Shown piece by piece: positions 33,902 through 42,657 of a stretch of DNA of 49,170 nt. The position numbers were made by a program, and so were the translations under genes. Position 1 is the first letter of the stretch, and each line of letters begins with the position of its first letter. This DNA is from Kofleriaceae bacterium (GTDB lineage: Bacteria; Myxococcota_A; Polyangia; Haliangiales; Haliangiaceae): NCBI GenBank assembly GCA_018057825.1, contig JAGPCY010000054.1, forward strand, positions 1-49,170, in the 5' to 3' direction. The notes beneath the pieces were generated by a model. That model saw nothing but the letters and a program-made list of their open reading frames with translations, was not told the DNA's origin and ran no database searches.

Positions 33902-33938
33902 ACCGGGGACGCCTTGCCGGGCCCCTCACGGCCCCGGT
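33902..33938. promoter_or_regulatory. Inverted repeat in the LysR/FHA divergent gap
   Basis: ACCGGGG (33902-33908) and CCCCGGT (33932-33938) are perfect 7-bp arms 23 bases apart in the 79-bp gap between the two start codons. A LysR auto-regulatory site is possible. The arms do not form the classic T-N11-A motif, so support is weak. Confidence 0.35.
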
Positions 33939-33949
33939 ATCCTGCGGCG

Positions 33950-35329
33950 GTGGTTGCTGCGGCCGAGCCTGGTGACACCGCGCCGGCGACCGCCCCCAGG
34001 GCGACGCGGACGCCGGAGCGCGGCGCCTGCCTGTTCCTGGTCGCCCAGGGCCACGACCTGTGGGCCGCCCCGGCGCGCCTCGGGCTCGCCGACGCCGACG
34101 AGGTCCAGGTCGTGCGCGGAGCCCACCGTGAGCTGAGCCGACGCGGCCGGACGCCGCGACACCTCGAGCTCGCACTCGCCGATCCTCGCATCTCCTCGCG
34201 CCACGCCCGCCTGAGCTGGGTCCAAGGGCGTTGGTTGATCGAGGACCGGAGCTCACGCAACGGCACCTACGTCAACGGCCTCAAGGTCGAGCGGGCGGCG
34301 CTGGCAGACGGCGATGTCATCGAGGTCGGCCAGACCATCTGCTGCTTCCGCGATGGCGTCGAACCCACCGGCGGCGGGTTGCTCGTCAGCGCGCCGCCGA
34401 CGCCGACCGGCCTGACCTCGCTCTTGCCCGCGGTCCAGCGCGAGCTCGAACAGCTCCGCGCCGCGGCCACGACCGGCGTGACGGTGTTGCTCGAGGGCGA
34501 GACCGGGACCGGCAAGGAGGTCGTCGCGCGCGCGCTCCACGAGCTGTCGGGGCGCCGCGGCGACCTGATCGCGATCAACTGCGGTGGGCTGCCGCGCGAG
34601 CGGGTGGCCGCCGAGCTGTTCGGCTGGAAGCGCGGCGCGTTTCCCGGCGCCTCCGCCGATCATCCGGGCCTGGTCCGCGCCGCCGATGGTGGCACCCTGT
34701 TTCTCGACGAGATCGGCGACCTACCGATCGGTGACCAGGCCATCCTCCTCCGGGTCCTGCAGGAGCGCGAGGTGACACCGATCGCCGCGACCCGGCCGAT
34801 CGCGGTCGATCTGAGGGTGATCGCAGCGACCCACCAACCCCTCGACGCCCTGGCCACCCGCGATGGCTTCCGGCGCGATCTCCTCGCGCGCCTATCTGGC
34901 TTCCGCGCCACCTTGCGACCGCTGCGGGCGCGCCGAGAAGACCTCGGCCTCTTGCTCGCGGCCTTGCTCACGCGACGCGGGGCGACCGCAGGGTCCGTCA
35001 CCATGCACATCTCAGCGTTGCGAGCGCTGCTCACCCACGCCTGGCCAGCCAACATCCGCGAGCTCGAGCACGCGCTGGCCCACGCGCTTCGCGAGCGCCG
35101 ACCGGACGGGATGATCGAGGCCCAGCACCTGCCGCCGTCGGTGACCGCCGTTGTCCCGCCGGGCAACGCCAGGGCGGCCGAGCTGGGCTCGCGCGAGGAT
35201 CTGATCGAGCGCCTGCGCGTCCATCGCGGCAACGTCGCCGCGATCGCCCGCGACCTCGGCAAGGCGCGCATGCAGATCCACCGCTGGCTCAAGCGCCACG
35301 ACCTCGATCCCGACCGCTTTCGCGAGTAG
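33950..35329 (+). CDS. FHA-domain AAA+ regulator with non-canonical GAFPGA loop
   Basis: 459 residues from GTG 33950. The FHA domain spans about residues 50-140 with ISSRHARLSW and SSRNGTYVNG, the phosphothreonine-binding motifs. The AAA+ domain (about 150-390) has Walker A GETGTGKEVV, GTLFLDEIGDL as Walker B and WPANIRELEHALAHA. The loop that contacts sigma-54 reads GAFPGA instead of GAFTGA. A Fis-like helix-turn-helix ends the protein (NVAAIARDLGKARMQIHRWL). It probably reads kinase-dependent phosphorylation; the loop change could weaken or abolish sigma-54 activation. A Ser/Thr kinase gene lies 7 kb downstream. Confidence 0.93.
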   Translation: MVAAAEPGDTAPATAPRATRTPERGACLFLVAQGHDLWAAPARLGLADADEVQVVRGAHRELSRRGRTPRHLELALADPRISSRHARLSWVQGRWLIEDRSSRNGTYVNGLKVERAALADGDVIEVGQTICCFRDGVEPTGGGLLVSAPPTPTGLTSLLPAVQRELEQLRAAATTGVTVLLEGETGTGKEVVARALHELSGRRGDLIAINCGGLPRERVAAELFGWKRGAFPGASADHPGLVRAADGGTLFLDEIGDLPIGDQAILLRVLQEREVTPIAATRPIAVDLRVIAATHQPLDALATRDGFRRDLLARLSGFRATLRPLRARREDLGLLLAALLTRRGATAGSVTMHISALRALLTHAWPANIRELEHALAHALRERRPDGMIEAQHLPPSVTAVVPPGNARAAELGSREDLIERLRVHRGNVAAIARDLGKARMQIHRWLKRHDLDPDRFRE

Positions 35330-35339
35330 CCCGACGATG

Positions 35340-35352
35340 GCGCCGACGGCGC
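35340..35352. terminator. Compact hairpin between convergent genes
   Basis: GCGCC-GAC-GGCGC, a 5-bp stem with the same GAC loop as the 15262-15274 hairpin, in the 23-bp gap between the FHA regulator stop and the stop of the papain-like gene. No T-tract. Confidence 0.35.
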
Positions 35353-36717
35353 TCACCCGGGTTGCGCCGGCTTCACGAGCACCCCAGCCCCGGGCGGGCG
35401 ACGCTCGTAGACCCGACGCCACTGCCCACTCGGATCGCGGAGCGCCGCGACCCGGGACTGCCAGCCGAAGTCCAGGACCGGCACGACCCGGATCACGTCG
35501 GGGACCCCCGTGAAGGTGACCTCGCCCCGCACCGAGCCGCCGGGCGGCACCACCACCGACGGGTTCGGCGTGCGGTCCTTCACGATCGAGCTCGGCGGCA
35601 CGCGCACCGTGGTCGTAACCGAGGTCGTGGTCGGCTCATCGGTCGTGCGACGGCCGCCGCCGATCTGGGGCTCTCGGATGGTCACCTCCGGCCAATCTCC
35701 ACGCCGCCCGGGTCCCGCCACGACCGTCGTGGCGCGACCGCGGATCACGAAGGGACCGACCTCACCGATGCCGCGGTTGCCGAGCTGAAACCCAACCGTG
35801 ACGTCACGACGCGCCCGCGACGCCACCGCCGACACCTCGACCACGGCCGGCGATGGCGCGGCCGCGGCGTACGGCGTCAGCGACAACCCGACCAGCTTCC
35901 AGGAACTGCCCGACAGCTCCAGTCCCTGGACCGACGTCGGAGCTGCCAGGCCGCCGTCGAGCACCACGGTCAGCGTCACCTCCGAGGTCCAGGTGCCGAC
36001 GTCCCCGGGAACACCGCCGACCGCGGTGATCGGCTGGTTGGGATCGTAGACGTAGAGTTCGATGACCTGCGAGCCGGCCGCGAGCGGATGCACCACGGCG
36101 CCGTAGGCGACCAGACAATGGCTCGAGAACGGGTCGTCACCATCCTGGTGGATCAGGATCGGTGTGGGAACGTCGTTGCGCAGAGCCGTGACCAGACGCA
36201 CGACCTCCCGCGCCGAGCGTCGGCGCACCGCGTTGACCGACCGCGTCCGCTGTACCAGCTTGGTCTCGATCGCGGTCCACGCCGCGCCGGCCTTCCAGGC
36301 CGCGAGGTGGCGCTGCAGCAGGTTCTTGCGCACCGCCGCCTCCTCGGGCGTGCCGTGCCGCGTCGGGATTCGGCCGGGACTCCCGCGGGTGCTCGGTTGC
36401 CGCGCGTGATACGCGTCGAGGGCGCAGAAGCACATGCCACAGCAAAACGCCGGCCTCGCGGCATCCAGCTTGGTGTAGCCGGCCAGCCATTCCACCAGGC
36501 GATCGCGGACCTGGGGGATGGCGAGGAACGGGCCGGCCAGCAAGAGCCCATCGAACAGGGCATCGACGAGCGGCAGGCGGAAGCCCAGTGACGCCAGCGC
36601 CGCCTGCTTGACGACCTCGAGGATAGCCTCGGCCTCATCCTCGTCGATCGACCAGTTGCTGTTGCTGAACGCGAAGGCATCGACGGCCGGCGAGAAGCCG
36701 GTCAACAGGTATTCCAT
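35353..36717 (-). CDS. Papain-fold-like protein with C-terminal Ig-like region, function unknown
   Basis: 454 residues from ATG 36717; GAGGAG lies 6 bases upstream. Residues about 85-235 look like a papain/C39-type cysteine-peptidase fold: CCGMCFCALDAYHAR (candidate Cys near 92-96), SSHCLVAYGAVV (His near 199) and ELYVYDPNQP (Asp/Asn near 224). These line up with a Cys-His-Asn/Asp triad, but no homologue can be verified here. The C-terminal 200 residues are beta-rich: VEVSAVASRARRDVTVGFQ and VRGEVTFTGVPDVIRVVPVL look like Ig-like or CARDB-type strands. There is no signal peptide. It pairs with the next gene upstream (98 bp gap). Confidence 0.6.
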   Translation of the reverse strand: MEYLLTGFSPAVDAFAFSNSNWSIDEDEAEAILEVVKQAALASLGFRLPLVDALFDGLLLAGPFLAIPQVRDRLVEWLAGYTKLDAARPAFCCGMCFCALDAYHARQPSTRGSPGRIPTRHGTPEEAAVRKNLLQRHLAAWKAGAAWTAIETKLVQRTRSVNAVRRRSAREVVRLVTALRNDVPTPILIHQDGDDPFSSHCLVAYGAVVHPLAAGSQVIELYVYDPNQPITAVGGVPGDVGTWTSEVTLTVVLDGGLAAPTSVQGLELSGSSWKLVGLSLTPYAAAAPSPAVVEVSAVASRARRDVTVGFQLGNRGIGEVGPFVIRGRATTVVAGPGRRGDWPEVTIREPQIGGGRRTTDEPTTTSVTTTVRVPPSSIVKDRTPNPSVVVPPGGSVRGEVTFTGVPDVIRVVPVLDFGWQSRVAALRDPSGQWRRVYERRPPGAGVLVKPAQPG

Positions 36718-36815
36718 GGTGTTCTCCTCGAGCGCCGAGCACGCGGCGCGATGCAGTTGGCGATGCGCACGGTCATGAACCGGGCGCCATCCGGGTTCGG
36801 GTCGACGACCTACGC

Positions 36816-37433
36816 TCAGCCGAGGGCGTCGGTGAGCGCGTCGATCTGGGCCACTAGGCGAGTGCCGATCGCGACCGTCAGCGCACCGCGCACCTCGGGA
36901 TCGACGATGCGGGCAGCCACGTTGTAGGCCTGGAGCGTGCCCAGGACGTCGAGCAAGCCGGCGGCGCGCCCCGGCATCGGGTTCGACAGCAGGTCCCGGC
37001 CCCAGGCCGGGTCGGCGACGGCCGGCGTCAGCGGATCGAGCCCATCCGCCCGCGGCGGCCACGGTCGCCGCCACGGCCACTCGGGGCACGGATCGACGTC
37101 CCAGCGGAAGCGCGCGCCGCGGGCGAGGACCGGCGCGGCGTCGCGCAGGTGACCGAGCGCCACCGCGCGGACCTCCCGCGCCATGCGGCCATCGGACCAC
37201 CCGAAGGACTGCGCCCACAGGGTCAACGCCTGATAGCTGCGATCGGCAGCCAGGAGCTCGATCGGGCTCTCACCGCCGAGGATCGCCCACGGCCAGCGCC
37301 GGCGCGGCCACCACGGCGGACAGAGATCGTCGCCCCACTCCCAGCCCGCCGACGGACGGGTCAAGCGCCGCGCGGCGGTGGTGGTGAACGTGGACGCATC
37401 GGCAGACACGGCTTCTTGGTTCTTGTCGCTCAT
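36816..37433 (-). CDS. Conserved-looking protein of unknown function, Trp-rich
   Basis: 205 residues from ATG 37433; GAGGAA lies about 6 bases upstream. It has an unusually aromatic first half (GWEWGDDLCPPWWPRRRWPWA) and a second Trp cluster, WDVDPCPEWPWRRPWPPRA. The C-terminal 70 residues are helical. No signal peptide, membrane helix or known motif. It lies upstream of the papain-like gene on the same strand, so the two may act together. Trp/Pro/Arg clusters can be binding surfaces, but no function is claimed. Confidence 0.65.
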   Translation of the reverse strand: MSDKNQEAVSADASTFTTTAARRLTRPSAGWEWGDDLCPPWWPRRRWPWAILGGESPIELLAADRSYQALTLWAQSFGWSDGRMAREVRAVALGHLRDAAPVLARGARFRWDVDPCPEWPWRRPWPPRADGLDPLTPAVADPAWGRDLLSNPMPGRAAGLLDVLGTLQAYNVAARIVDPEVRGALTVAIGTRLVAQIDALTDALG

Positions 37434-37623
37434 CGGATTCCTCGGGCTAGGGTGGGGCGGACGCCGGGCGTGACCGCGGACAGAGCCGTGGCCAGACGCG
37501 CCCGGGCGCCGGCGGAGCAGGAGCGCCGCGCGCGGCGGCGCGCGATCGGTTCGATGTCGAGGTGGTCGCGGCGCGATCGACGACGATCGAGCGCGGCGAC
37601 AGCAGCGTTAGGTTCGGAGACGA
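37434..37623. other. 190-bp intergenic region with palindromes
   Basis: Gap between the Trp-rich gene and the LPMN-repeat lipoprotein, both on the minus strand. CGCCGCGCGCGGCG at 37524-37537 is a 14-bp perfect palindrome, and CGATCGA occurs twice at 37574-37580 and 37584-37590, forming an imperfect 20-bp inverted repeat with flanking GCGC. These may terminate the lipoprotein transcript or bind a regulator. I see no gene. Confidence 0.4.
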
Positions 37624-39360
37624 CTACGGGATCGGACCGGGCGGCGGTTCGGCGAGGTTGCGCAGACAGGTCTCGCGGTCAGCGAACAGGTCGCAGGGAT
37701 GATTCAGGTAGGTCGTGAGCGGGTACTGCCAGTCCTGGGTGCGCGCGGGCAAGGTCGCCGGCAACGCGGACCCGATCCGACTGCGGCAGACCGCGGCGGT
37801 CGACCGATCGCTGCCGACGCTACATTGCCCGGGCACCGTCCGGGCCGCAGCCGGCAGACAGGGCCGTCCAGCGACACACGCCCGCGGCGCCGCGGCGACG
37901 GTAGGGTCACACGCGCCCGGGGGATTGCCGAAGCAGCCCTCGGGGAGCGCGGCCACCGGACCGGCGCACAAGCGATGACTGAGCATCGCGTTGTCCGCGG
38001 ACCACACGTCGGAGTAGCACGCGAACTGCGAGTCGAAGAGCGCCTTGGCGTCGCCCTCGGGCGTGAAGATCTCAGCTCCATCGGGTGGCGGAGGCATCGG
38101 CACGAACAGGTTTCCGTAGAACGAGCCCTCGCGGTACGTGAACACCTCGGCCTCGGTTGCCGGGTACGCGGCGAGCGCCGTGCCGCCCGCGGACGGGGCC
38201 GCGACCTCGCGCAGGCGCACCGCCAGCTCGGCGGGGTCGAGGGCGCGGCCATCGCGGGCGCGGTACATCACGGCGAAGTAGCCGGTGGCCTGGCCTTCGA
38301 CCGCGGGGCCGTTGTTCGGGCAGTCGAACGAACGATCGCCGTCGTGCGGGATGACCCCGCCGGCGTAGAACGGCGGGTTCGGGCCGGCGAGCTGCGTGCG
38401 TGGACTCGCCGCGCTATCGCAGCCGTAGACGCCGGCGCAGACGCGGAGCTCGATCCGGCGCGGCGTCGCGACCTCGAGAGTCACACGGCGACCGGCGGTG
38501 CAGCGGCCGACGTAGTGCGGCTGCCAATCGCAGTTTCGTCGCGGGTCGCCGCCCGGCGCGGTCGCACACGGCGCGAAGCTGACGATCGGCGTGCCGCGGT
38601 CCTCGCGGAACATCGTGTTGACCGGCACCCGATCGGCGAGGTCGGTGCCGTCGCCGCGCAAGGAGATCTGGACCCGGGCGTCGACCGCGTTGGTGCGGGC
38701 GAGGAGACATGCCGACACCCGCTGGAGGCAGGCCTCGCCCTCGCCGCCGGCCACGACCTGCCAGCCGTCGGGGGCCGAGGTCGCCGGCGCGGCCGTGGTC
38801 CAGCGAAACGCTGGGACCGCCGCGCGCCGGGTCAAGCGGGCGTGGCGCTCGCTGCACAACCCGAGCTCGCCGACGAAGACCTTGGTGCCCTGGTCCGCGG
38901 CGACGCCGGTGAGGACCGCCTTGTCGACCAGCCGCGTGGCCTGATCGGCCGGTAGGTCGGGTGGCGCGTCGATCCACTCGCACGGGTCGAGGGCGCAGCG
39001 CGCGATGTACTCGGTCAGATCGACGGCGTGATCGCCGGCCAGGAGCGACGCCCGGCTCGGCTCGGCGAACAAGGTCGGCGTGAGCGGATGGGTGACCAGC
39101 GCTTGGAAGAGCGCCTGGGTGCTCTGCAACGTCTGGTAGTCGAGGCCATTCATCGGCAGGCTATTCATCGGCAGGCTGTTCATCGGCAGGCTGTTCGAGA
39201 CCGGGCCCGCCGCGCAGATCCCCGGTGCGGGCGGCGGCGACGGCGGCGGTGGCGGCGAGCGATGACACGCGACCAGCGCGACGGCGACGAAGGTTGCGAC
39301 TCCGCCAATCGGGTGGCAGCGGGAAGCCGCGGCGGAGGCAGGGGCGAGACGGGACGACAT
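37624..39360 (-). CDS. Large lipoprotein with LPMNS repeats
   Basis: 578 residues from ATG 39360; AAGG lies 6 bases upstream. The signal peptide ends VAVALVACH (lipobox VAC). A Pro-rich linker (PPPPPSPPPAPG) leads to three tandem NSLPM units at about residues 57-71, a repeat encoded by exact 15-bp DNA copies. The rest, with about 20 cysteines, includes LTEYIARCALDPCEWID, a segment VTLEVATPRRIELRVCAGVY and a Cys/Pro-rich C-terminus. I know of similar short N-x-L repeats in myxobacterial lipoproteins but cannot name the domain. It sits between the Trp-rich gene and the kinase. Confidence 0.7.
   Translation of the reverse strand: MSSRLAPASAAASRCHPIGGVATFVAVALVACHRSPPPPPSPPPAPGICAAGPVSNSLPMNSLPMNSLPMNGLDYQTLQSTQALFQALVTHPLTPTLFAEPSRASLLAGDHAVDLTEYIARCALDPCEWIDAPPDLPADQATRLVDKAVLTGVAADQGTKVFVGELGLCSERHARLTRRAAVPAFRWTTAAPATSAPDGWQVVAGGEGEACLQRVSACLLARTNAVDARVQISLRGDGTDLADRVPVNTMFREDRGTPIVSFAPCATAPGGDPRRNCDWQPHYVGRCTAGRRVTLEVATPRRIELRVCAGVYGCDSAASPRTQLAGPNPPFYAGGVIPHDGDRSFDCPNNGPAVEGQATGYFAVMYRARDGRALDPAELAVRLREVAAPSAGGTALAAYPATEAEVFTYREGSFYGNLFVPMPPPPDGAEIFTPEGDAKALFDSQFACYSDVWSADNAMLSHRLCAGPVAALPEGCFGNPPGACDPTVAAAPRACVAGRPCLPAAARTVPGQCSVGSDRSTAAVCRSRIGSALPATLPARTQDWQYPLTTYLNHPCDLFADRETCLRNLAEPPPGPIP
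39148..39192 (-). repeat. Three 15-bp tandem repeats encoding NSLPM
   Basis: Three copies of (A/G)TTCATCGGCAGGCT on the + strand, differing only at the first base. They encode the NSLPM repeat in the lipoprotein and end in NGL. Near-identity suggests recent duplication. Confidence 0.95.
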
Positions 39361-39509
39361 GACGGACCTTTCTATCTGAGCCGCCTGAGCCATCAGCACG
39401 CGGCGTGCCAGGCCCATCGCGTGCCGCCACCCGCGCCAGACCTTGGGGGACGGGGCTCGACCGCGCGCGGCGTTGCGCTCGGGTTGCGCTGTGACGTCAC
39501 CGTTGCACC
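39361..39509. promoter_or_regulatory. 149-bp gap with TGACGTCA palindrome
   Basis: Between the kinase stop and the lipoprotein start, both minus strand. GTGACGTCAC at 39491-39500 is a 10-bp perfect palindrome lying 10 bp after the kinase stop, flanked by GTTGC on both sides. It could be an operator for the lipoprotein or part of a termination site. No other feature seen. Confidence 0.3.
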
Positions 39510-42509
39510 TCACCGGGCCAGCCGCCGCAGCTCGGTCAGCAGCGGGAACTCGGTCGACGACAGCTTCCACGCGTCCACGACCTCACCGGCCAACGCGCGC
39601 GCCGCGATGCGGTCGCCACGATCGGCGGCCGCAAGCGCCGCCCGGGCCATCGCCGCGCTGGCGCCAGCCCACCGCGGGGCCTTGCTCACGACCAGGTCGA
39701 TGAACGCCGGCTCGTCGGCCGCCGCGAACGCCTCCACCATCGCCTGCGCCAGCAGCCCGACGCCTTGGTCCTCAGTGGCCGCGATCGTGCGCCACGCCCG
39801 GACCGCGCCCCGCAGGTCGCGCGCCGCGAAGGCCCGGGCCCCGTCGACCAGCGCCGACAGCGGCGTGGGCTGGGCGGGCCGCACCCACTCGCCGGGCAAG
39901 AGCGCGAAGCATCGCTCGCGCTGGTCGTCGTCGGCGTACGCGCACACCGCCGCTAGGTTGCGAAAGCCGGCGACGTCCACGGGCACCTGACTCGACGAAG
40001 GCCCGGCCAGCACCGCGGCGACCACCTGGCGCCTCCGCGGTCGATCGTCGAGGAGCACCGCGAGCTGCATCGCCTCCACGGCGGCGACCAGGCGCAGGTC
40101 GTGGGTCCAGCCGGCGTCGTCGGGCCGTGAGGGCACCTGCTCGGCCAGGCGAGCGAGCGCCTCGACGAAGCGGGCCTCGGCGACGTCGAGTCTGGCCGCG
40201 AAGATCGCGGCCTGGAGGCGCTGGACCGGCGCCTCACCGGTCGCCAGCCGCGCCGCGACCCGGTGGGCGTCGCCCAACCGACCGGCGGCGAGCAAGGCGT
40301 CGTACCAGGCGGTCGCCACGACGGTGTTGAACGGCGCGAGCAGGTAGGCCCGCTCGGCGCCACCACCGACCGGGCCGGTCGCCAACCACCAGTGGTATGG
40401 ATGCCAGGGCCGCCAGCCCTGCCCCGCGATCGCCACCTGGCCTTGCCGCGCGCCCCCGGCGGTGACGGCCGTGAGCTGCTCCCACGGCGCGCACCATTCG
40501 CCGATTGGGTTCTTGGGCTCGGCCTCGATGGCGAGGAGCGACCACGAGGTCGCGCGCTCGACGTCCTCGGTCTCCCACAGACACGACAGCGTCGTCGCGA
40601 TCGTCGACCGCGCCCAGCTCGTCGTCGCCAGCGCGTACGCGGTCGTCAGGGCGTCGCGGGCGGACACGTCGTCGCGGCGATGCACCATGTGCTCGATCCG
40701 GGCGCGGAGCGCGCGTTCGCCATCGGTGGCGACCGCCGCGGGCAACACCACGGGGGGGATGCGATAGCCGAGCGTGTAGGCGCACTCGTGGCGCGCGAAG
40801 TCGAGGCGCAATGTCGAGACGCGAGGCTCGGCGAGGAACGCCGCGCACGCCCGGCCGACCTGGCCGGCGTTCTGGGCGAAGCCGAGGGTGAGATCGAGCA
40901 GCTCGAGCTGAGTCGGCAGGCCGGCGGCGCCGACGTAGTCGGCGATCGTGGGGTCGGCGACCGCCGCCCACGGCAGCGCGCCCGTCGCGATCATCGGCGC
41001 CATCGCCGCGCGCACCGCGTCGATCAGCGCGACGCCCTCCCCCTGCGACGGCGCTCCGAGCGCACCGCGCGGGCCGTAGAGCGCGAGCTCGACGCGAAAA
41101 CCGCCGGCGGTGGCCTGCACCTTGCCGTCGAGGTAGGCCGCCTGGCGACGCGCCGCTCCCAGCGAGCGCTGGCGGGCCGCGACGCCGGCGAACGGTTCGA
41201 CGGGGAAGTCCTCGGCGGGGGCCGGTGGCAGGCCGAGCAGCTCGGCCGGCAGCCGGGTCCGAGCCGGCTGACCGCCGAGGATCACCCGCGCGCGCTCGCA
41301 GACCAGCGACGCCGCCGCAGCGCCGAGCCAGCCGTCGCGCTCCGGCACGTCGACCGCGAGGATCGGGCAGGCGAGCACCGCCTCGGGCCGCGCCAACGGC
41401 GACCTCGACCCGGCGGCGCCGCCGCGGCCGCGGCCGAGGGCGATCGCCCCCGCGCCGACGACACCGACGACCGCGACCAGCCAGCCGATCCGTCGCCACC
41501 GACGGAGCGCCGCCCACCCGCGCGCGCGCCGGGTCACCCTCGCCGGCGTGGCCGCCTCGGTGCGACCGTCGCGCGGCGCGGTGGGGGCGGCGACCTCGTC
41601 GGGCGGAGGCCCGTCGTCGGCGCCCGTGACCTCGGCCAAGCACGGCGGCGCGGCGGTGCCGAGGGCCACCGCCAAGGCGTGGATCGCGGCGACCGATGAC
41701 GGGAACCGCCGCCCTGGATCAGACGCGGTCGCGCGCGCGAACCAGCGGTCGAAGCCCGGCGGGAGCTCGACCCCGAGGGCGCGGGCTCGCACCGTGGCTG
41801 GCTCACGCGGCCCGTCGACGATCCGCAGTCCGAAGGCGATCGGGTCGAGGTCCTCCGCCTCGATCCAATAGCCGCGCCCGACCAAGAGCGCGTAGGCGAT
41901 GAGCCCGAGCGCGTGGCGATCGGTGGCCGCCGTGACCCCTCGGCCCCGAAGCTGCTCGGGCGCCATGAAGGCAGGCGTCCCGGCGACCCCGGTGGTGTCG
42001 CCCGCGCCCGGGCCGAGCACCTTGGCGATCCCCAGGTCCAGCACCTTGAGGCGCGAGGCCTCACCTGCTCGGGCGTGGAGGAACAGGTTCGCCGGCTTGA
42101 GATCGCGGTGGACCACGCCTGCCGCGTGCATGCGATCGAGCGCGAGCGCGAGCTGACCGAGGTGGTCGACGACCTCGGGTGCCGGGCGCGGCCCCAGGCG
42201 CGCCGTGCGTTGCGCCAGGCTCTCGCCCACCAGGCGCTCCATCACCAGGTACGGGTGACCACGCTCGGCCTCGACCCCGGCGTCGACGACGTCGACCAGA
42301 TAGGGGCTGTCGATCCGCCCGCCCAGGCGGGCCTCGAGCGCGAAGCGCTCGCGAAGCTCGGCCTGCTCGACGAAGTGTCCGTGCAGCACCTTCAGCGCAC
42401 GCGCCCGTCCCAGCAGGGTGTCCTCGACCTCGTAGACCGTGCCCATCCCACCGCGACCGAGCACGGTCCCGACCCGATATCGGCCCGCGAACAGCTCACC
42501 GGGCTTCAT
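39510..42509 (-). CDS. Transmembrane Ser/Thr protein kinase with large C-terminal domain
   Basis: 999 residues from ATG 42509. The kinase domain (about 1-275) has GRGGMGTVYEVED (glycine loop), ALKVLHGHF (Lys), HRDLKPANLFL (catalytic loop), LDLGIAKVL (DLG in place of DFG) and GTPAFMAPEQL. A linker and one membrane helix follow at about 345-368 (GWLVAVVGVVGAGAIALG). The remaining 630 residues are helical and TPR-like in composition, with Trp-rich stretches, and probably lie outside the cytoplasm. It may feed phosphothreonine marks to FHA proteins such as the regulator at 33950, which is inference. Confidence 0.93.
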   Translation of the reverse strand: MKPGELFAGRYRVGTVLGRGGMGTVYEVEDTLLGRARALKVLHGHFVEQAELRERFALEARLGGRIDSPYLVDVVDAGVEAERGHPYLVMERLVGESLAQRTARLGPRPAPEVVDHLGQLALALDRMHAAGVVHRDLKPANLFLHARAGEASRLKVLDLGIAKVLGPGAGDTTGVAGTPAFMAPEQLRGRGVTAATDRHALGLIAYALLVGRGYWIEAEDLDPIAFGLRIVDGPREPATVRARALGVELPPGFDRWFARATASDPGRRFPSSVAAIHALAVALGTAAPPCLAEVTGADDGPPPDEVAAPTAPRDGRTEAATPARVTRRARGWAALRRWRRIGWLVAVVGVVGAGAIALGRGRGGAAGSRSPLARPEAVLACPILAVDVPERDGWLGAAAASLVCERARVILGGQPARTRLPAELLGLPPAPAEDFPVEPFAGVAARQRSLGAARRQAAYLDGKVQATAGGFRVELALYGPRGALGAPSQGEGVALIDAVRAAMAPMIATGALPWAAVADPTIADYVGAAGLPTQLELLDLTLGFAQNAGQVGRACAAFLAEPRVSTLRLDFARHECAYTLGYRIPPVVLPAAVATDGERALRARIEHMVHRRDDVSARDALTTAYALATTSWARSTIATTLSCLWETEDVERATSWSLLAIEAEPKNPIGEWCAPWEQLTAVTAGGARQGQVAIAGQGWRPWHPYHWWLATGPVGGGAERAYLLAPFNTVVATAWYDALLAAGRLGDAHRVAARLATGEAPVQRLQAAIFAARLDVAEARFVEALARLAEQVPSRPDDAGWTHDLRLVAAVEAMQLAVLLDDRPRRRQVVAAVLAGPSSSQVPVDVAGFRNLAAVCAYADDDQRERCFALLPGEWVRPAQPTPLSALVDGARAFAARDLRGAVRAWRTIAATEDQGVGLLAQAMVEAFAAADEPAFIDLVVSKAPRWAGASAAMARAALAAADRGDRIAARALAGEVVDAWKLSSTEFPLLTELRRLAR

Positions 42510-42657
42510 CCGTGGGCCACCCGCGACACGGCGGCAGGATACCAGGGCCACAGCCCGAACGGGACCTGGTCGCTCGGCCACGTCAAGCGCAGCGAACGGA
42601 CTACAGGTCGTCGCGAGACGTGGACGTAACGCGGCGGCGCGCGGTCGTCGGCGGACC

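Noticed and set aside
35797-35808. Operator CGTGACGTCACG
   Set aside because: A perfect palindrome, but inside the coding sequence of the papain-like gene and probably chance; the intergenic copy at 39491 is listed with low confidence instead.
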